A DNA stretch of 64,000 nucleotides from Sulfitobacter indolifex (GCF_022788655.1 NZ_CP084951.1:1860001-1924000), one strand, 5' to 3'. Counted from the first letter of the stretch, positions 8,720 through 18,525 are shown. Numbers and translations are program-made. Notes: a model not told the origin generated them from the sequence alone.

Positions 8720-9286
8720 TCAGGGCCGCGTCAGCAGCCCGTAGCGGCGAATTTCATCTGCTGTCATCTTGTGTATCCTGTCAGATGGCGCTGCCTGCAA
8801 GGTAAACCAGTAAAAGCCGTCATTGCCCAGCATCTCAGCCATATAGCGCCGTGTCATCTGATGTTTCGGCGATTGCCGGGGATAGCTGCTGCCTTCGCGG
8901 TACCCATTGCGCCAGCTATGCACCCGCAATACCGCCCCCGGTGCCATACGCCGTTTGGCCCCGGCGATGAACAACTCAACACCCCCAGAATCAACCACAC
9001 TGTTCGCCCGCAGCTCGGTTGCCAGCCCCGCTGCGCGAATCTGCCGCCCCATCCGGTGGGTCGCTGCTGCGTCAATTGAGCCGTCGATCTGCCCCAGTAC
9101 CACCGTATCAATTCGCCGATTCTCGGCCAGATGGCGCGCGAAAGTCGCAGGCGTACGGCTGGTGATTGTGCCCGACATTAATAAATACGGCCCCTGAACC
9201 TGCATCCGAGTGCCATCACTGGCGTTTTCGATCGTGCCACAGGCCACCAGCGATACGACCATCGCAAGTGCCGCAAAAAGCCGCAT
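8720..9286 (-). CDS. Putative lipoprotein with ClpP/crotonase-like fold (COG3904-like)
   Basis: 188 aa. The N-terminus MRLFAALAMVVSLVAC is a lipoprotein signal peptide with the lipobox LVAC. The body resembles the periplasmic ClpP/crotonase-like proteins: an ASLRANSVVDSGGVEL-like core (seen here as LRANSVVDSGGVELFIAGAK) followed by APGAVLRVHSW. A serine in DSGG and the histidine in VHSW could be a catalytic pair, but this is inference. The ATG at 9286 overlaps the stop of the upstream membrane gene (TGATG), so the two are translationally coupled. Function unknown; it sits inside the fatty-acid operon. Confidence 0.6.
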   Translation of the reverse strand: MRLFAALAMVVSLVACGTIENASDGTRMQVQGPYLLMSGTITSRTPATFARHLAENRRIDTVVLGQIDGSIDAAATHRMGRQIRAAGLATELRANSVVDSGGVELFIAGAKRRMAPGAVLRVHSWRNGYREGSSYPRQSPKHQMTRRYMAEMLGNDGFYWFTLQAAPSDRIHKMTADEIRRYGLLTRP

Positions 9287-9690
9287 CACGCCCCGGCACC
9301 CAACGGCGTCCGCTCGCCCAAAATATAGCGCAGCACGTCCACCACATCGAAAGCCAGCGAGACCAGCAAGGTGACCAAGATCACCCGGATGATCCACCGC
9401 GCCGCGATCGGCATCGCGTCTTTGGCCTGCTTGCGAAACAGATAGACCGACAGTGGCACCCAGATCAGCAGATGCGGCAGGCCAAGCAATTTGACGTATC
9501 CCATCTGCCGAAACATCCCGTAGACCGCAGCGCCGGTCAGGATGCTCGCCAAAACGGCAATCACCCCGACCCTGCGGCTTTGCGGCCAGATCAGCAGCGC
9601 AAGCGGCAAGACGGCCACAGCAAAAACCAACCAGTTGAACCACCAAACCAACCAATCTGGCAGCAGCGTCAAGGTTTCTTGCATCGTCAT
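9286..9690 (-). CDS. Hypothetical integral membrane protein in fab operon
   Basis: 134 aa with about four hydrophobic helices (LVWWFNWLVFAVAVLPLALLI, VIAVLASILTGAAVYGMF, LLIWVPLSVYLFR, IIRVILVTLLVSLAFDVV). No family recognised with certainty. The ATG at 9690 has an ideal GGAGG site 6 nt upstream. It is separated from fabD by only 16 nt and overlaps the next lipoprotein gene by 1 nt, so it is probably co-transcribed with fabD and may act with the lipoprotein at the envelope. Confidence 0.65.
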   Translation of the reverse strand: MTMQETLTLLPDWLVWWFNWLVFAVAVLPLALLIWPQSRRVGVIAVLASILTGAAVYGMFRQMGYVKLLGLPHLLIWVPLSVYLFRKQAKDAMPIAARWIIRVILVTLLVSLAFDVVDVLRYILGERTPLGAGA

Positions 9691-9706
9691 CTCGGCCCTC
9701 CGGGGC

Positions 9707-10639
9707 TTATGCCGCTTTTGCGGCTTTGACCTCATCCGGCGTGCCGATGTTGCGGGTCACGAGGGATTTGTCGATCCGGCGGATCATGCCCGTCAACGCT
9801 TTGCCTGCGCCGATCTCCCACACTTCGGTCACGCCCTGCGCGGCCATCCACTCGACGGAAGACCGCCAGCGCACGCGGCCCGTGACCTGCTCAACCAGCA
9901 GATCGCTTATCTTCTGCGCGTCACTCACCGCTTCGGCGGTGACATTAGCCACCAGCGGCACGGTGGGATCATTGAAAGTAACTTCTCCCAAAGCCTTCGC
10001 CATCTCTTCGGCGGCTGGCCCCATCAGCGGGCAATGGAAAGGCGCAGAAACCGGCAGCAACAACGCGCGCTTGGCGCCAGCGTCCTTGGCCATCGCCACA
10101 GCCCGCTCCACGGCGGCCTTATGGCCCGACAAAACGTTCTGGCTCGGGTCGTTTTCATTGGCGACCTGGCAGACTTCACCTTCGGCAGCCGCCTCGGCCA
10201 GCTTTTCAGTCTCTTCAATACCAAGCCCAAGGATCGCGGCCATCGCGCCCTCACCCACGGGAACGGCGGCCTGCATGGCCTTGCCACGAATGCGCAGCAA
10301 CCGCGCGGTATCCGACAATGACAGTGATCCGGCAGCACAAAGCGCGGAGTATTCACCAAGACTATGGCCTGCGACATAGGCGGCCTTATCGACGGTAATC
10401 CCTTCCGCCTTCAACGCCGCCATCGCCGCCATCGACGTGGCCATCAGCGCCGGCTGTGCGTTCTGCGTCAGGGTCAGCGTCTCGATGTCGCCCTCCCAGA
10501 TCAGCTCCGACAACTTCTCGCCCAAAGCTGCATCGACCTCATCAAAGACGGCGCGTGCTTCTGGATAAGCGTCAGCCAGATCGCGGCCCATGCCGATGGT
10601 CTGGGCACCCTGGCCCGGGAAAACGAATGCAATGCTCAT
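9707..10639 (-). CDS. fabD: Malonyl-CoA:ACP S-malonyltransferase
   Basis: 310 aa. Transfers malonyl from CoA to ACP, the entry step of fatty acid synthesis. N-terminus AFVFPGQGAQTIGMG, nucleophile Ser in AGHSLGEYSALCAAG, and the catalytic His in VSAPFHCPLMGPA. The ATG at 10639 has an AGAGAGG site and gives the family start; the longer frame to 10711 is rejected. It is the first gene of the - strand fab operon and diverges from rpsF. Confidence 0.97.
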   Translation of the reverse strand: MSIAFVFPGQGAQTIGMGRDLADAYPEARAVFDEVDAALGEKLSELIWEGDIETLTLTQNAQPALMATSMAAMAALKAEGITVDKAAYVAGHSLGEYSALCAAGSLSLSDTARLLRIRGKAMQAAVPVGEGAMAAILGLGIEETEKLAEAAAEGEVCQVANENDPSQNVLSGHKAAVERAVAMAKDAGAKRALLLPVSAPFHCPLMGPAAEEMAKALGEVTFNDPTVPLVANVTAEAVSDAQKISDLLVEQVTGRVRWRSSVEWMAAQGVTEVWEIGAGKALTGMIRRIDKSLVTRNIGTPDEVKAAKAA

Positions 10640-10814
10640 GGTTGCGGCCTCTCTTGCGCGAATTTTCCCCGATGTAACCCGCGCAGTCCAGCCGAACAAG
10701 CCTAAGGCCATTTCTTGCCCCCCGCGCGACCCCGCCCATGAAGGGTTGCCGTGCGCGAGAAACCGTGTATATCGGCCCTTCCTTGCAAAGCATATGAACC
10801 GCGCAGACTCTCGT

Positions 10815-10842
10815 GGTGGGGTCGCAAGGATTTTGCCCCGCC
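10815..10842 (+). promoter_or_regulatory. Leader hairpin upstream of rpsF
   Basis: GGTGGGG (10815-10821) pairs with CCCCGCC (10836-10842), one pair being T-G, with an inner CAA/TTG. It lies 37 nt before the rpsF ATG with no T-run. It could be an S6:S18-type autoregulatory leader, but I could not match the known consensus by eye. Confidence 0.35.
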
Positions 10843-10878
10843 TATGAAATGCGCCTTGATATAAATATAGGAGTGCAC

Positions 10879-11232
10879 ATGCCGCTATATGAGCATGTTA
10901 TGATTGCGCGTCAGGACTTGTCCAACACGCAAGCAGAAGGCCTCATCGAACACTTTGGCACCGTCCTCGCGGACAACGACGGCAAGCTCGTCGACAGCGA
11001 GTACTGGGGCGTCAAAACGATGGCCTACAAGATCAACAAAAACCGCAAGGGCCACTATGCCTTCCTGCGTTCGGACGCACCTGCGACCGCCGTGCAGGAA
11101 ATGGAACGCCTGATGCGCCTGCATGACGATGTGATGCGTGTTCTGACCATCAAGGTCGATGAGCACAAAGAGCTTCCGTCCGTACAGATGCAAAAGCGTG
11201 ACGAGCGGCCCGACCGCCGCGAACGCCGTTGA
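10879..11232 (+). CDS. rpsF: 30S ribosomal protein S6
   Basis: 117 aa. Binds the central domain of 16S rRNA with S18. The sequence MPLYEHVMIARQDLSNTQAE, followed by the LVDSEYWGVKTMAYKI segment and KNRKGHYAFLRSDA, is typical of alphaproteobacterial S6, with a basic C-terminal tail (DERPDRRERR). The ATG at 10879 has an AGGAG site 5 nt upstream; the longer upstream frame is rejected. First gene of the rpsF-rpsR-rplI operon. Confidence 0.98.
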   Translation: MPLYEHVMIARQDLSNTQAEGLIEHFGTVLADNDGKLVDSEYWGVKTMAYKINKNRKGHYAFLRSDAPATAVQEMERLMRLHDDVMRVLTIKVDEHKELPSVQMQKRDERPDRRERR

Positions 11233-11260
11233 TCAACGCTTGAACAAAAGGACTTAAATC

Positions 11261-11488
11261 ATGGCTGCAAAACCATTTTTCCGTCGTCGTAAAGTGTGCC
11301 CTTTCTCGGGCGACAACGCACCTGCGATTGACTACAAGGACACACGTCTGCTGCAACGCTACATCTCTGAGCGTGGCAAGATCGTTCCTTCCCGTATCAC
11401 CGCCGTATCGGCCAAGAAGCAACGCGAACTGGCCCGTGCCATCAAACGCGCTCGTTTCCTCGCCCTGCTGCCCTACGCCGTTAAGTAA
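11261..11488 (+). CDS. rpsR: 30S ribosomal protein S18
   Basis: 75 aa. Contains the S18 core [23 protein letters not shown] and [22 protein letters not shown]. Starts 28 nt after rpsF with an AAAAGGACTTAAATC leader. The N-terminal [10 protein letters not shown] carries a single cysteine. Confidence 0.98.
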   Translation: MAAKPFFRRRKVCPFSGDNAPAIDYKDTRLLQRYISERGKIVPSRITAVSAKKQRELARAIKRARFLALLPYAVK

Positions 11489-11499
11489 GGAGAGAGCAC

Positions 11500-12126
11500 A
11501 TGCAAGTTATCCTTCTGGAACGTGTGGCCAAACTGGGCCAGATGGGCGAAGTCGTCGACGTGAAGTCGGGCTACGCTCGCAACTACCTTCTGCCCCAGGG
11601 CAAGGCGCTGTCGGCCTCCAAGGCCAACGTCGAAGCCTTCGAAGGTCAGAAAGCCCAGCTTGAGGCGCAAAACCTCGAGACCAAAAAAGAAGCCGAAGCC
11701 ATGTCGGAAAAGCTGAACGGTCAGCAATTCGTCGTGATTCGCTCTGCTTCCGACGCTGGCGCGCTTTATGGCTCTGTCACCACACGTGACGCCGCCGAAG
11801 CTGCTACAGCCGAAGGTTTCTCGGTTGACCGCAAGCAGGTTGTTCTGGGCCAGCCCATCAAAGATCTGGGTGTCCACGAAGTTCAGGTTGTTCTGCACCC
11901 CGAAGTGACCGCCACAATCGAGCTGAACGTTGCACGTTCGCCCGAAGAGGCCGAGCTTCAGGCGTCCGGCAAATCGATTCAGGAAATGGCCGCCGAAGAG
12001 GAAGCCGCTGCTGAATTCGAGATCTCCGAACTGTTTGACGACATCGGCTCTGCCGCTGACGAAGACGGCGACTCGGACATTGTGCGCACCCCTGAGGGCG
12101 ACGCACAGGACGACAGCAACAGCTGA
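11500..12126 (+). CDS. rplI: 50S ribosomal protein L9
   Basis: 208 aa. The N-terminal domain ([22 protein letters not shown], then [13 protein letters not shown]) is typical of L9, followed by the long connecting helix ([18 protein letters not shown]) and the C-terminal domain. It is longer than the roughly 150 aa of E. coli L9 because of an acidic extension (from about residue 160; [19 protein letters not shown]), which is common in Alphaproteobacteria. Ends with a strong terminator. Confidence 0.97.
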   Translation: MQVILLERVAKLGQMGEVVDVKSGYARNYLLPQGKALSASKANVEAFEGQKAQLEAQNLETKKEAEAMSEKLNGQQFVVIRSASDAGALYGSVTTRDAAEAATAEGFSVDRKQVVLGQPIKDLGVHEVQVVLHPEVTATIELNVARSPEEAELQASGKSIQEMAAEEEAAAEFEISELFDDIGSAADEDGDSDIVRTPEGDAQDDSNS

Positions 12127-12149
12127 TCCGTCAAGCGACCCAAAATCAA

Positions 12150-12180
12150 ACGCCGCGCGGTTCTCCGCGTGGCGTTTTTT
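12150..12180 (+). terminator. Rho-independent terminator of rpsF-rpsR-rplI
   Basis: ACGCCGCGCGG (12150-12160) pairs with CCGCGTGGCGT (12165-12175) around a TTCT loop and is followed by six T. It lies 24 nt after the rplI stop. Confidence 0.92.
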
Positions 12181-12285
12181 GTTGTGCGATACGCAGGCAC
12201 GGGCCCGGCCCTGCACAACGCGAAAGACCCTGCAAAATCAGCAAAATTATGCTATGATACCCCCATGCAGTATGGAGGATGACAC

Positions 12286-12576
12286 ATGCGTTACATCACC
12301 ATCACCACTTGGGAAAACGCCGACGGGGCGGATTATGACGTGACCCTGCGCACGATCAAAGAAAAGCGCCTGCCCGCGCTCAAAGGCTTCGGCGCCAGTC
12401 GCATCACGGTCGTGCGCACCTCTGAGCGGACCAGTGCTGTGATCACCGAATGGCCCGACAAGGCCACCCGCGACGCCGCCGAACTTAAAATTGACGAGGT
12501 GCGCCGCTTGGTCAAGCGCGAAGATCAAACCCGCATGACCGGTGAAATGAAAGGCGAAATCGCAGCCGACGTCTAA
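12286..12576 (+). CDS. Small hypothetical protein, possible dimeric alpha/beta-barrel fold
   Basis: 96 aa. The pattern RYITITTWENADGADYDVTLRTI, then RLPALKGFGASRITVVRTSE and ERTSAVITEWPDKATRDAA, suggests one ferredoxin-like alpha/beta unit of the kind in antibiotic-biosynthesis-monooxygenase-like proteins. This is a fold-level impression, not a family match. The ATG at 12286 has GGAGGATGACAC upstream, a strong site. It has no obvious partner; rplI ends upstream with a terminator, so it has its own promoter. Confidence 0.6.
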   Translation: MRYITITTWENADGADYDVTLRTIKEKRLPALKGFGASRITVVRTSERTSAVITEWPDKATRDAAELKIDEVRRLVKREDQTRMTGEMKGEIAADV

Positions 12577-12703
12577 GCGTGGCGGAAAGCCGCGCTTTGC
12601 GCCCCAACCGCTGGGCAAGGGGCCGCGTATGTTTTGCCAACATGCTTGCCTGACGGCCCCCTTGAGGCGATCTTCGCACCGATATAACAAGCCACGGTGC
12701 ACC

Positions 12704-13189
12704 ATGCCTCAGACCACACGCCGCATGTTTCTAACTTTCATCGCCGCGACCGCTCTCACCGCCTGCAACGCAGCCCCGGTGGTGTCGCATGTGCCCCCCG
12801 AGCGCCCTGCTCTGCCGCTCCACCCGAACGAAACGCCCGACCTGAGGCGCAAGATCAACCATTGGGCCGATTTCTACGATCTGCCGCGCCCTTTGGTTCA
12901 TCGTTTGGCAATCCGCGAAAGCACCCATAACCCTCGCGCCCGCAACGGCCCCTACTATGGGCTGATGCAAATCCTGCCTGCCACGGCCCGCTCGATGGGT
13001 TTTCAAGGCAGCGCGTCCGATCTTTTGGATGCCGACACCAATCTGAAATATTCGCTAAAATACCTGCGCGGCGCGTGGCTGTTGGCTGATGGTGATCAAG
13101 GGACAGCGATCAAATGGTACGCCCGCGGCTATTATTACGAAGCAAAAAAACGTGGCATGTTGGTGGAAACCGGCCTGCGGGACGGGTGA
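12704..13189 (+). CDS. SLT-domain lytic transglycosylase-like lipoprotein
   Basis: About 161 aa. The signal peptide FLTFIAATALTAC has a lipobox (LTAC), so it is probably a lipoprotein. The SLT core is visible: the catalytic Glu in LAIRESTHNPRARNG, then YYGLMQILPATARSMGF, and NLKYSLKYLRGAW followed by AIKWYARGYYY. It would cleave peptidoglycan in the periplasm. Small for the family, so it consists of little more than the catalytic domain. The start at 12704 is chosen; an in-frame ATG at 12725 is an alternative. Confidence 0.85.
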   Translation: MPQTTRRMFLTFIAATALTACNAAPVVSHVPPERPALPLHPNETPDLRRKINHWADFYDLPRPLVHRLAIRESTHNPRARNGPYYGLMQILPATARSMGFQGSASDLLDADTNLKYSLKYLRGAWLLADGDQGTAIKWYARGYYYEAKKRGMLVETGLRDG

Positions 13190-13262
13190 TTCAACTTCTG
13201 GCTTGCAGCGATGCGCCGGATTGTCGCAGGTAGGGATAACTTACCTATAAGGAACACCGCGC

Positions 13263-15221
13263 ATGACCCTCCGCCTTAACCGCCGCCATTTTCTAGCCGG
13301 TTCTGCCGGGCTGCTGGCCCTTCACCCCTTTTCGCTCCGGGCCGCGGCCAATCAAGCGCACCTGCGCCTGATGGAGACGACTGACCTGCATGTGCACGTC
13401 TTTCCTTACGACTATTACGCCGACAAAGAGGTCGACACCGTTGGCCTTGCCCGCACCGCCAGCATCGTCAAATCGATCCGCGCAGAGGCGACGAACACCC
13501 TGATGCTCGACAACGGGGATTTCCTGCAAGGCAACCCGATGGGCGATTACATCGCCTATGAGCGCGGTATGAAAGAGGGTGACATGCACCCGGTGATCCA
13601 AGCGATGAACACGCTGGGGTTCGACGCCTCAACTTTGGGCAATCACGAGTTCAACTACGGGCTCGATTTCCTGATGAAGTCCCTCGCGGGTGCAGACTTC
13701 CCGGTGGTGAGCGCCAATGTCGTCAAGAAAGTCGGCGCCAAGCCCAGCGACGATGAAACGCTCGTGAAACCCTATGTGCTGCTCGACCGCAAACTGACCG
13801 ACGGCGCGGGTGAGCAACATGACATCAAGATCGGCATCATCGGTTTTGTTCCGCCGCAGATCATGAACTGGGACCGTCGCCATCTCGAAGGCAAGGTGCA
13901 GGCACGCGATATCCTAGATGCCGCCCGGTCCTGGGTGCCGCAGATGAAAGAGGCCGGCGCCGATATCATCATCGCCCTGTCGCACTCCGGCATCGGCGCG
14001 GCGAAAGAAGAAGACCTGATGGAGAACGCATCCGTCCCGCTGGCCGCCGTTGAAGGGATCGACGCGATCATGACCGGCCACAGTCACCTCGTCTTCCCCT
14101 CAGGCACCTATGCCGATTATCCCGGCGTGGACGTGAGCAAGGGCACGATCCACGGCAAGCCCGCCACCATGGGCGGCTTCTGGGGCAGCCACCTTGGCCT
14201 GATCGACCTGATGCTTGAACGGGACGGCGGCAGTTGGCGCATTGCCAGCCACAGCGCCGAGGCCCGCGCCATTTCGCAACGCAACGAAGACCGCTCAGTC
14301 ATGGCACTGGTAGAGAGCGATCCTGAAATCCTTGCCTCCGCTCAGCAAGACCACGACGAAACCCTTGCCTATGTGCGCCGCGCCGTGGGCAAGTCCGACG
14401 CCAATCTGCACAGCTATTTCGCGCTGGTTGCCGATGATCCTTCGGTTCAGATCGTCTCAAACGCGCAGACCTGGTACATTGAACAAATGCTCAAGGGGAC
14501 CGAGCATGAGGGTCTGCCGATCCTGTCAGCCGCCGCGCCTTTCAAAGCCGGGGGCCGGGGCGGACCAGAGTATTATACCGACGTGCCCAAAGGCGATGTG
14601 GCGATCAAGAACGTCGCAGACCTCTACCTCTACCCCAACACCGCCCGCGCCGTGCGAGTGACCGGGGCGCAGGTGAAAGACTGGCTAGAGCGGTCTGCCG
14701 GCATGTTCAACCAGATCACCCCGGGCCAGCAGGACCAGCCGCTGCTCAGCGACAGTTTCCCCAGCTACAACTTCGACGTGATCGACGGGGTGAGCTATCA
14801 GATCGATCTTAGCCAACCCTCCAAGTTCGGATCAAAGGGTGAGGTACAGAACCCGAAGGCGAGCCGGATTACCAATCTTCAGTTCGACGGTAAGCCCCTC
14901 GATCCCAAGGCCGAGTTCATCATCGCCACCAACAACTACCGCGCCAGTGGCGGCGGCGAATTCCCCGGCGCTTTGGGTGACACCATTGTCTTCGAAGGCC
15001 CGGACACCAACCGCGATGTGATCGTGCGCTACATCGTCGAAAAAGGCACCATCAGCCCCCGCGCGGACGCCAACTGGCGCTTTGCGCCGATGGAGGGCAC
15101 CAGCGTGCTGTTCGAAACCGGCCCTAAAGCTGCGGATTACGTGGATGAGGTGACAGGGGTGGAGATGGAACAGGTCGGCGATACCGAGGCTGGTTTCGCA
15201 CAGTTCCGAATTGCGCTTTAG
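13263..15221 (+). CDS. cpdB: 2',3'-cyclic-nucleotide 2'-phosphodiesterase / 3'-nucleotidase (CpdB-like)
   Basis: 652 aa periplasmic phosphoesterase that salvages phosphate and nucleosides. The N-terminus [15 protein letters not shown] is a Tat-like signal. The metallophosphatase domain shows [49 protein letters not shown] and [10 protein letters not shown], all metal ligands. The 5'-nucleotidase C-terminal domain shows [20 protein letters not shown]. Normal length. ATAAGGAACACCGCGC precedes the ATG. It shares a fold with SoxB in this window but lacks SoxB signatures. Confidence 0.92.
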   Translation: MTLRLNRRHFLAGSAGLLALHPFSLRAAANQAHLRLMETTDLHVHVFPYDYYADKEVDTVGLARTASIVKSIRAEATNTLMLDNGDFLQGNPMGDYIAYERGMKEGDMHPVIQAMNTLGFDASTLGNHEFNYGLDFLMKSLAGADFPVVSANVVKKVGAKPSDDETLVKPYVLLDRKLTDGAGEQHDIKIGIIGFVPPQIMNWDRRHLEGKVQARDILDAARSWVPQMKEAGADIIIALSHSGIGAAKEEDLMENASVPLAAVEGIDAIMTGHSHLVFPSGTYADYPGVDVSKGTIHGKPATMGGFWGSHLGLIDLMLERDGGSWRIASHSAEARAISQRNEDRSVMALVESDPEILASAQQDHDETLAYVRRAVGKSDANLHSYFALVADDPSVQIVSNAQTWYIEQMLKGTEHEGLPILSAAAPFKAGGRGGPEYYTDVPKGDVAIKNVADLYLYPNTARAVRVTGAQVKDWLERSAGMFNQITPGQQDQPLLSDSFPSYNFDVIDGVSYQIDLSQPSKFGSKGEVQNPKASRITNLQFDGKPLDPKAEFIIATNNYRASGGGEFPGALGDTIVFEGPDTNRDVIVRYIVEKGTISPRADANWRFAPMEGTSVLFETGPKAADYVDEVTGVEMEQVGDTEAGFAQFRIAL

Positions 15222-15596
15222 ACTTAAGAAAGAGGAGGTCGGCCGCCCCCATGATGGCCGATCTCCCAGCCTCCTAGCAGCTCCTGAACTTCGGTAACCG
15301 CCTTCCCTGAGCGGTGATCCAAGCGCGCATTACGCAGCAGCTGGTTAGGAAAGCCTTATCTCAAACCAACCATGCGCAACCGCTGTCGGCGGAAAGGCAC
15401 GCGATGCCGGTGGCTTCCCCGAATGGGAAGGCCGCAGCCTTTGCCATCCCTCCGATGCCGCTCAGACGACGGGGCTTGAAAGCACTCAAGCGTAGCGCCA
15501 GCGCGCCCCGCGGTAGTTCACTAAAAGCGTCGCCAAAACGAAACAGGGGCAACGGTAAACCGTCGCCCCTGCCCCAATCTGAATCTACGAAAAGAC
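15222..15596. other. 375-bp convergent spacer with hairpins, no gene supported
   Basis: Between cpdB (+) and tig (-). It holds a stem at 15235-15265 (GAGGTCGGCC with GGCCGATCTC, no T-run), an imperfect stem near 15413-15434 (GGCTTCCC with GGGAAGGCC, one bulge) and the tig terminator. Open frames of 63 codons on - (15361-15552) and longer on + have no ribosome binding site and I do not call them genes. Confidence 0.5.
15544..15571 (-). terminator. Terminator-like hairpin of tig
   Basis: CAGGGGC (15544-15550) with GCCCCTG (15565-15571) and an inner ACGGT/ACCGT stem, followed on the - strand by a T-rich stretch (TTTCGTTTTGG). It lies 26 nt after the tig stop. Confidence 0.7.
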
Positions 15597-16928
15597 TTAT
15601 TCGTCTTCCAGTTCCTCAACGGCTTTCTGAAGCTCGTCTTTGGAGATTTCTTTCTCGGTCACTTTGGCTTGCTCAACCACGTGATCGACAACCTTGTCTT
15701 CGAAGATCGGCGCGCGCATCTGCTGCTGCATCTGCTGGTTTTGCTGAACGAATTCAAAGAACTGACGCTCTTGACCCGGGTACTGACGCGCCTGGTTCAT
15801 GATCGCTTGGGTCATCTCGGCGTCTGTCACCTGAATTTCGGCCTTCTGACCCAGCTCAGCCAACAGCAGGCCCAAACGCACGCGGCGCTCCGCCAGTGTT
15901 TTATGCTCGTCTGTCGGCTCGACTTCAGGGTGATCATGGCCCTGAACGTCAGGGTTTTCCTCGTGCCACAGCTGGTGCGCGATCTGCTTGGCTTCGGCGT
16001 CAACCAGCGACGGCGGCAGGTCAAAGCTGACCTCTTTGTCCAGCGCGTCCAGCAGGTTGCGCTTCATCACAGCGCGCGAAGCACCGGCATATTCCGCTTC
16101 CAGACGCTCAGCGATCTGACCCTTCAGCGCTTCGAGATCCTCGGCACCGAATTTCTTGGCCATCTCGTCGTTGACCTCAGCAGCAACAGGCTCTTTCACT
16201 TCTTTGACGGTGCAAGCGAATGTCGCTTCTTTACCGGCCAGATGCTCAGCCTGATACTCTTCGGGGAAATTCACGACGACAGATTTCTCCTCGCCTTCCT
16301 TCACGCCGACCAACTGCTCTTCGAAGCCGGGGATGAAGGAGTTTGAGCCCAGCACCAGCGGGTAATCTTCGGCAGCGCCACCTTCGAATTCTTCGCCGTC
16401 AACGGAGCCTTTGAAGTCGATCACAACCTGATCGCCGTCTTGAGCTTTCGAGCCTTTCTTGCGCGCTTTGAAGTCTTGCGCAGTTTCGGCAAGGCTTGCC
16501 AGCGCTTCGTCAACAGCGGCGTCGTCGGCCTTCACAACCATCTTTTCCAGTTCGATCTTGCTCAGATCGACCTCAGGAATTTCGGGCAGCTTTTCGTAAG
16601 CCATGGAAACTTCGACGTCGTCGCCTTCTTTCCAGTCTTCGTTGGTCATTTTGACATCGGGCTGCATCGCAGGGCGGTCGCCAGACGTCTCGAAATGCTC
16701 GGCCATGGCGCCATCAATGCTTTCCTGCATCGCTTCGCCCATGATTTTCTGACCGAACTGCTTTTTCAGCAGCGCCATAGGAACCTTGCCTTTGCGGAAG
16801 CCCTTCATTTCGACTTCGGGCTGCGCTTCTTTCAGCTTTTCGCTGACCTTAGCTTCGAGTTCGGCGGCAGTCACAGTGATGTTGTAACCGCGTTTCAGAC
16901 CTTCGTTCAGCGTCTCGTTGACCTGCAT
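15597..16928 (-). CDS. tig: Trigger factor
   Basis: 443 aa ribosome-associated chaperone and prolyl isomerase. The N-terminal ribosome-binding signature is GFRKGKVP (in [19 protein letters not shown]). The FKBP-like middle domain includes [17 protein letters not shown], then [20 protein letters not shown]. The C-terminal helical domain ends in an acidic tail (AVEELEDE). The start [14 protein letters not shown] is normal. Monocistronic, with a terminator after it and about 150 bp before the upstream gene. It fits beside clpX/clpP-type protein quality control elsewhere in the window. Confidence 0.97.
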   Translation of the reverse strand: MQVNETLNEGLKRGYNITVTAAELEAKVSEKLKEAQPEVEMKGFRKGKVPMALLKKQFGQKIMGEAMQESIDGAMAEHFETSGDRPAMQPDVKMTNEDWKEGDDVEVSMAYEKLPEIPEVDLSKIELEKMVVKADDAAVDEALASLAETAQDFKARKKGSKAQDGDQVVIDFKGSVDGEEFEGGAAEDYPLVLGSNSFIPGFEEQLVGVKEGEEKSVVVNFPEEYQAEHLAGKEATFACTVKEVKEPVAAEVNDEMAKKFGAEDLEALKGQIAERLEAEYAGASRAVMKRNLLDALDKEVSFDLPPSLVDAEAKQIAHQLWHEENPDVQGHDHPEVEPTDEHKTLAERRVRLGLLLAELGQKAEIQVTDAEMTQAIMNQARQYPGQERQFFEFVQQNQQMQQQMRAPIFEDKVVDHVVEQAKVTEKEISKDELQKAVEELEDE

Positions 16929-17081
16929 GTGTGCTCCATAGGGTAAGGCCGCGCAGCCGGGGCGCGGGCGAAAATTTGTGCCCTTCTATGGGTGTTGAAC
17001 CGCCTGCGCAAGGGGGTCCGCGGCCATCGCTCCACATCCGCAGGAATCGGCCCCAACCCCGTTTAAGGCCTGCCCCCAGCT

Positions 17082-18005
17082 TCAGGCCAAAAGCACACCG
17101 ATGTAAGCTACATAGGCCAAGATAAACACCGCCCCCTGCCCGCGCGTCACCCGCCCCCCAAACGCGCCGCAGGCGATCAGCGCCCCTGTCGCCGCCAGCA
17201 TGATCCAGATGTCGAGCGTGGCAATCTGCGCCGCAACTCTCACAGGCTGGATCACCGCCGTAACACCCAAAACGCCGAGGATATTGAATATATTGGAGCC
17301 GACCACGTTGCCCAATGCCACGTCACTCTGCCCGCGCCGCGCCGCGATAACAGAGGTGACCAGTTCTGGCATGGACGTGCCAACCGCAACGATGGTCAGG
17401 CCGATTACAGCCTCCGACAGCCCCACTGCCTGCGCCAGCGCCACGGCGCCTATCACTAGGAAACGCGCGGAGAAGATGGTTAGCGCCAGACCGCCCAGCA
17501 ACCACACAGGCGCCAGCCAAACCTGCACCTGATCGGGCAAGGGTTCTGCAACCTCTGCCGCACTATTGCGATCACTTCGGAACGTGTAGATCAGATAGGC
17601 TGCCAGCCCCGCGATACAGATGGCCCCGGCCACACGGTCAACACGCCCCAAAAGCACCGCCCCCAGACAGAGCAGACTGGCCGCCAACATCACCGACCCG
17701 TCACGGGCAAAGCTCCGCCGGTTGATGGCAAAAGGCGCGATCACCGCAGCGACGCCGAGAATCAGCAGGATATTTGCGATGTTCGAGCCGACCACATTGC
17801 CAAGCGCGATGTCTGGCGCGCCAAGCATGGCGGCCTGCACCGAGGTGACCAGTTCCGGGGTCGAGGTGCCAAAGCCCACGATGGTCAGGCCGATGACGAG
17901 CGGCGACAGCCCAATCCGCTGCGACAATGCCACGGCACCGCGCACAAGATAGTCGCCGCCGAGCACGAGCCCCAGCAAACCACCGAGGACAAACAGAATG
18001 TTCAC
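17082..18005 (-). CDS. Calcium/sodium antiporter (CaCA family, YrbG-like)
   Basis: 307 aa inner-membrane protein of about 10 helices. The two inverted alpha-repeats of the exchanger are clear: [16 protein letters not shown] with [13 protein letters not shown] in the first half, and [16 protein letters not shown] with [13 protein letters not shown] in the second. The acidic residues in GTS(T/M)PE bind the cation. Length is typical of bacterial CaCA exchangers. It lies downstream of gapR, separated from it by a strong hairpin. Confidence 0.93.
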   Translation of the reverse strand: MNILFVLGGLLGLVLGGDYLVRGAVALSQRIGLSPLVIGLTIVGFGTSTPELVTSVQAAMLGAPDIALGNVVGSNIANILLILGVAAVIAPFAINRRSFARDGSVMLAASLLCLGAVLLGRVDRVAGAICIAGLAAYLIYTFRSDRNSAAEVAEPLPDQVQVWLAPVWLLGGLALTIFSARFLVIGAVALAQAVGLSEAVIGLTIVAVGTSMPELVTSVIAARRGQSDVALGNVVGSNIFNILGVLGVTAVIQPVRVAAQIATLDIWIMLAATGALIACGAFGGRVTRGQGAVFILAYVAYIGVLLA

Positions 18006-18031
18006 GAGAAAAGTCTCACCGGTCTCAGATC

Positions 18032-18065
18032 ATCAGGCGTCGCGGAGACCGCGCAGACGCCTGAT
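18032..18065 (-). terminator. Strong hairpin after gapR
   Basis: ATCAGGCGTC (18032-18041) pairs with GACGCCTGAT (18056-18065), with an inner GCGG/CCGC stem and AGA loop, 14 bp in all. No T-run follows, so it may be a Rho-aided terminator or an mRNA-stabilising end. It separates gapR from the exchanger gene. Confidence 0.55.
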
Positions 18066-18132
18066 GCAAATGGGCACGGACCGGGGGCGTTCAAGGCCGC
18101 GCGAAAAATTCATTTCCGCTGCGGCCCGGCGC

Positions 18133-18417
18133 TCACATACCCAAGGCTTCTTTGTACATGTCCAGCACTGCTTCTTCTTCGGCGATGTCGTCCTTATCGC
18201 GTTTGCGAAGGGCAATCACCTTACGCAGCACCTTGGTGTCGTAACCGCGCGATTTGGCTTCGGACATTACCTCTTTTTGCTGCTCGGCGAGGTCTTTCTT
18301 TTCGGCGTCCAAACGCTCGATCCGTTCCACGAACTGGCGCAGCTCGTTGGCGGTCACACGGTAGGTGGCGTCGCCCTCGGATTCGACGACGGGGGGGTTG
18401 GTGCTGGTATCGCTCAT
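18133..18417 (-). CDS. gapR: GapR nucleoid-associated protein (DUF2312)
   Basis: 94 aa. GapR binds AT-rich, overtwisted DNA as a clamp-like multimer and in Caulobacter is needed for normal replication and division. The long coiled-coil NELRQFVERIERLDAEKKDL and the second segment AKSRGYDTKVLRKVIALRKRD with basic DNA-facing residues are the DUF2312 signature. Length matches the family. The first 18 residues (SDTSTNPPVVESEGDA) are a non-conserved tail. Confidence 0.94.
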   Translation of the reverse strand: MSDTSTNPPVVESEGDATYRVTANELRQFVERIERLDAEKKDLAEQQKEVMSEAKSRGYDTKVLRKVIALRKRDKDDIAEEEAVLDMYKEALGM

Positions 18418-18525
18418 GGAAAGTCCTCACGGAATGGCTGGCTCTGGCGGGTTTGACTACAGGTAGGATGCTGCGCCCGCAAGCGGGTCTTGCCCCCCTT
18501 GGCGGTTTGGCGTAGCTCTGCCGCC

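Noticed and set aside
13263..15221. A second SoxB-like protein
   Set aside because: It shares the metallophosphatase/nucleotidase fold, but it has [10 protein letters not shown] (a normal NHE motif) and lacks the SoxB-specific HWEFTLG, so CpdB-like is the better call.
15361..15552. A 63-codon - strand frame in the cpdB-tig spacer
   Set aside because: Its start lies in the tig terminator hairpin, there is no ribosome binding site, and I cannot link it to any family.
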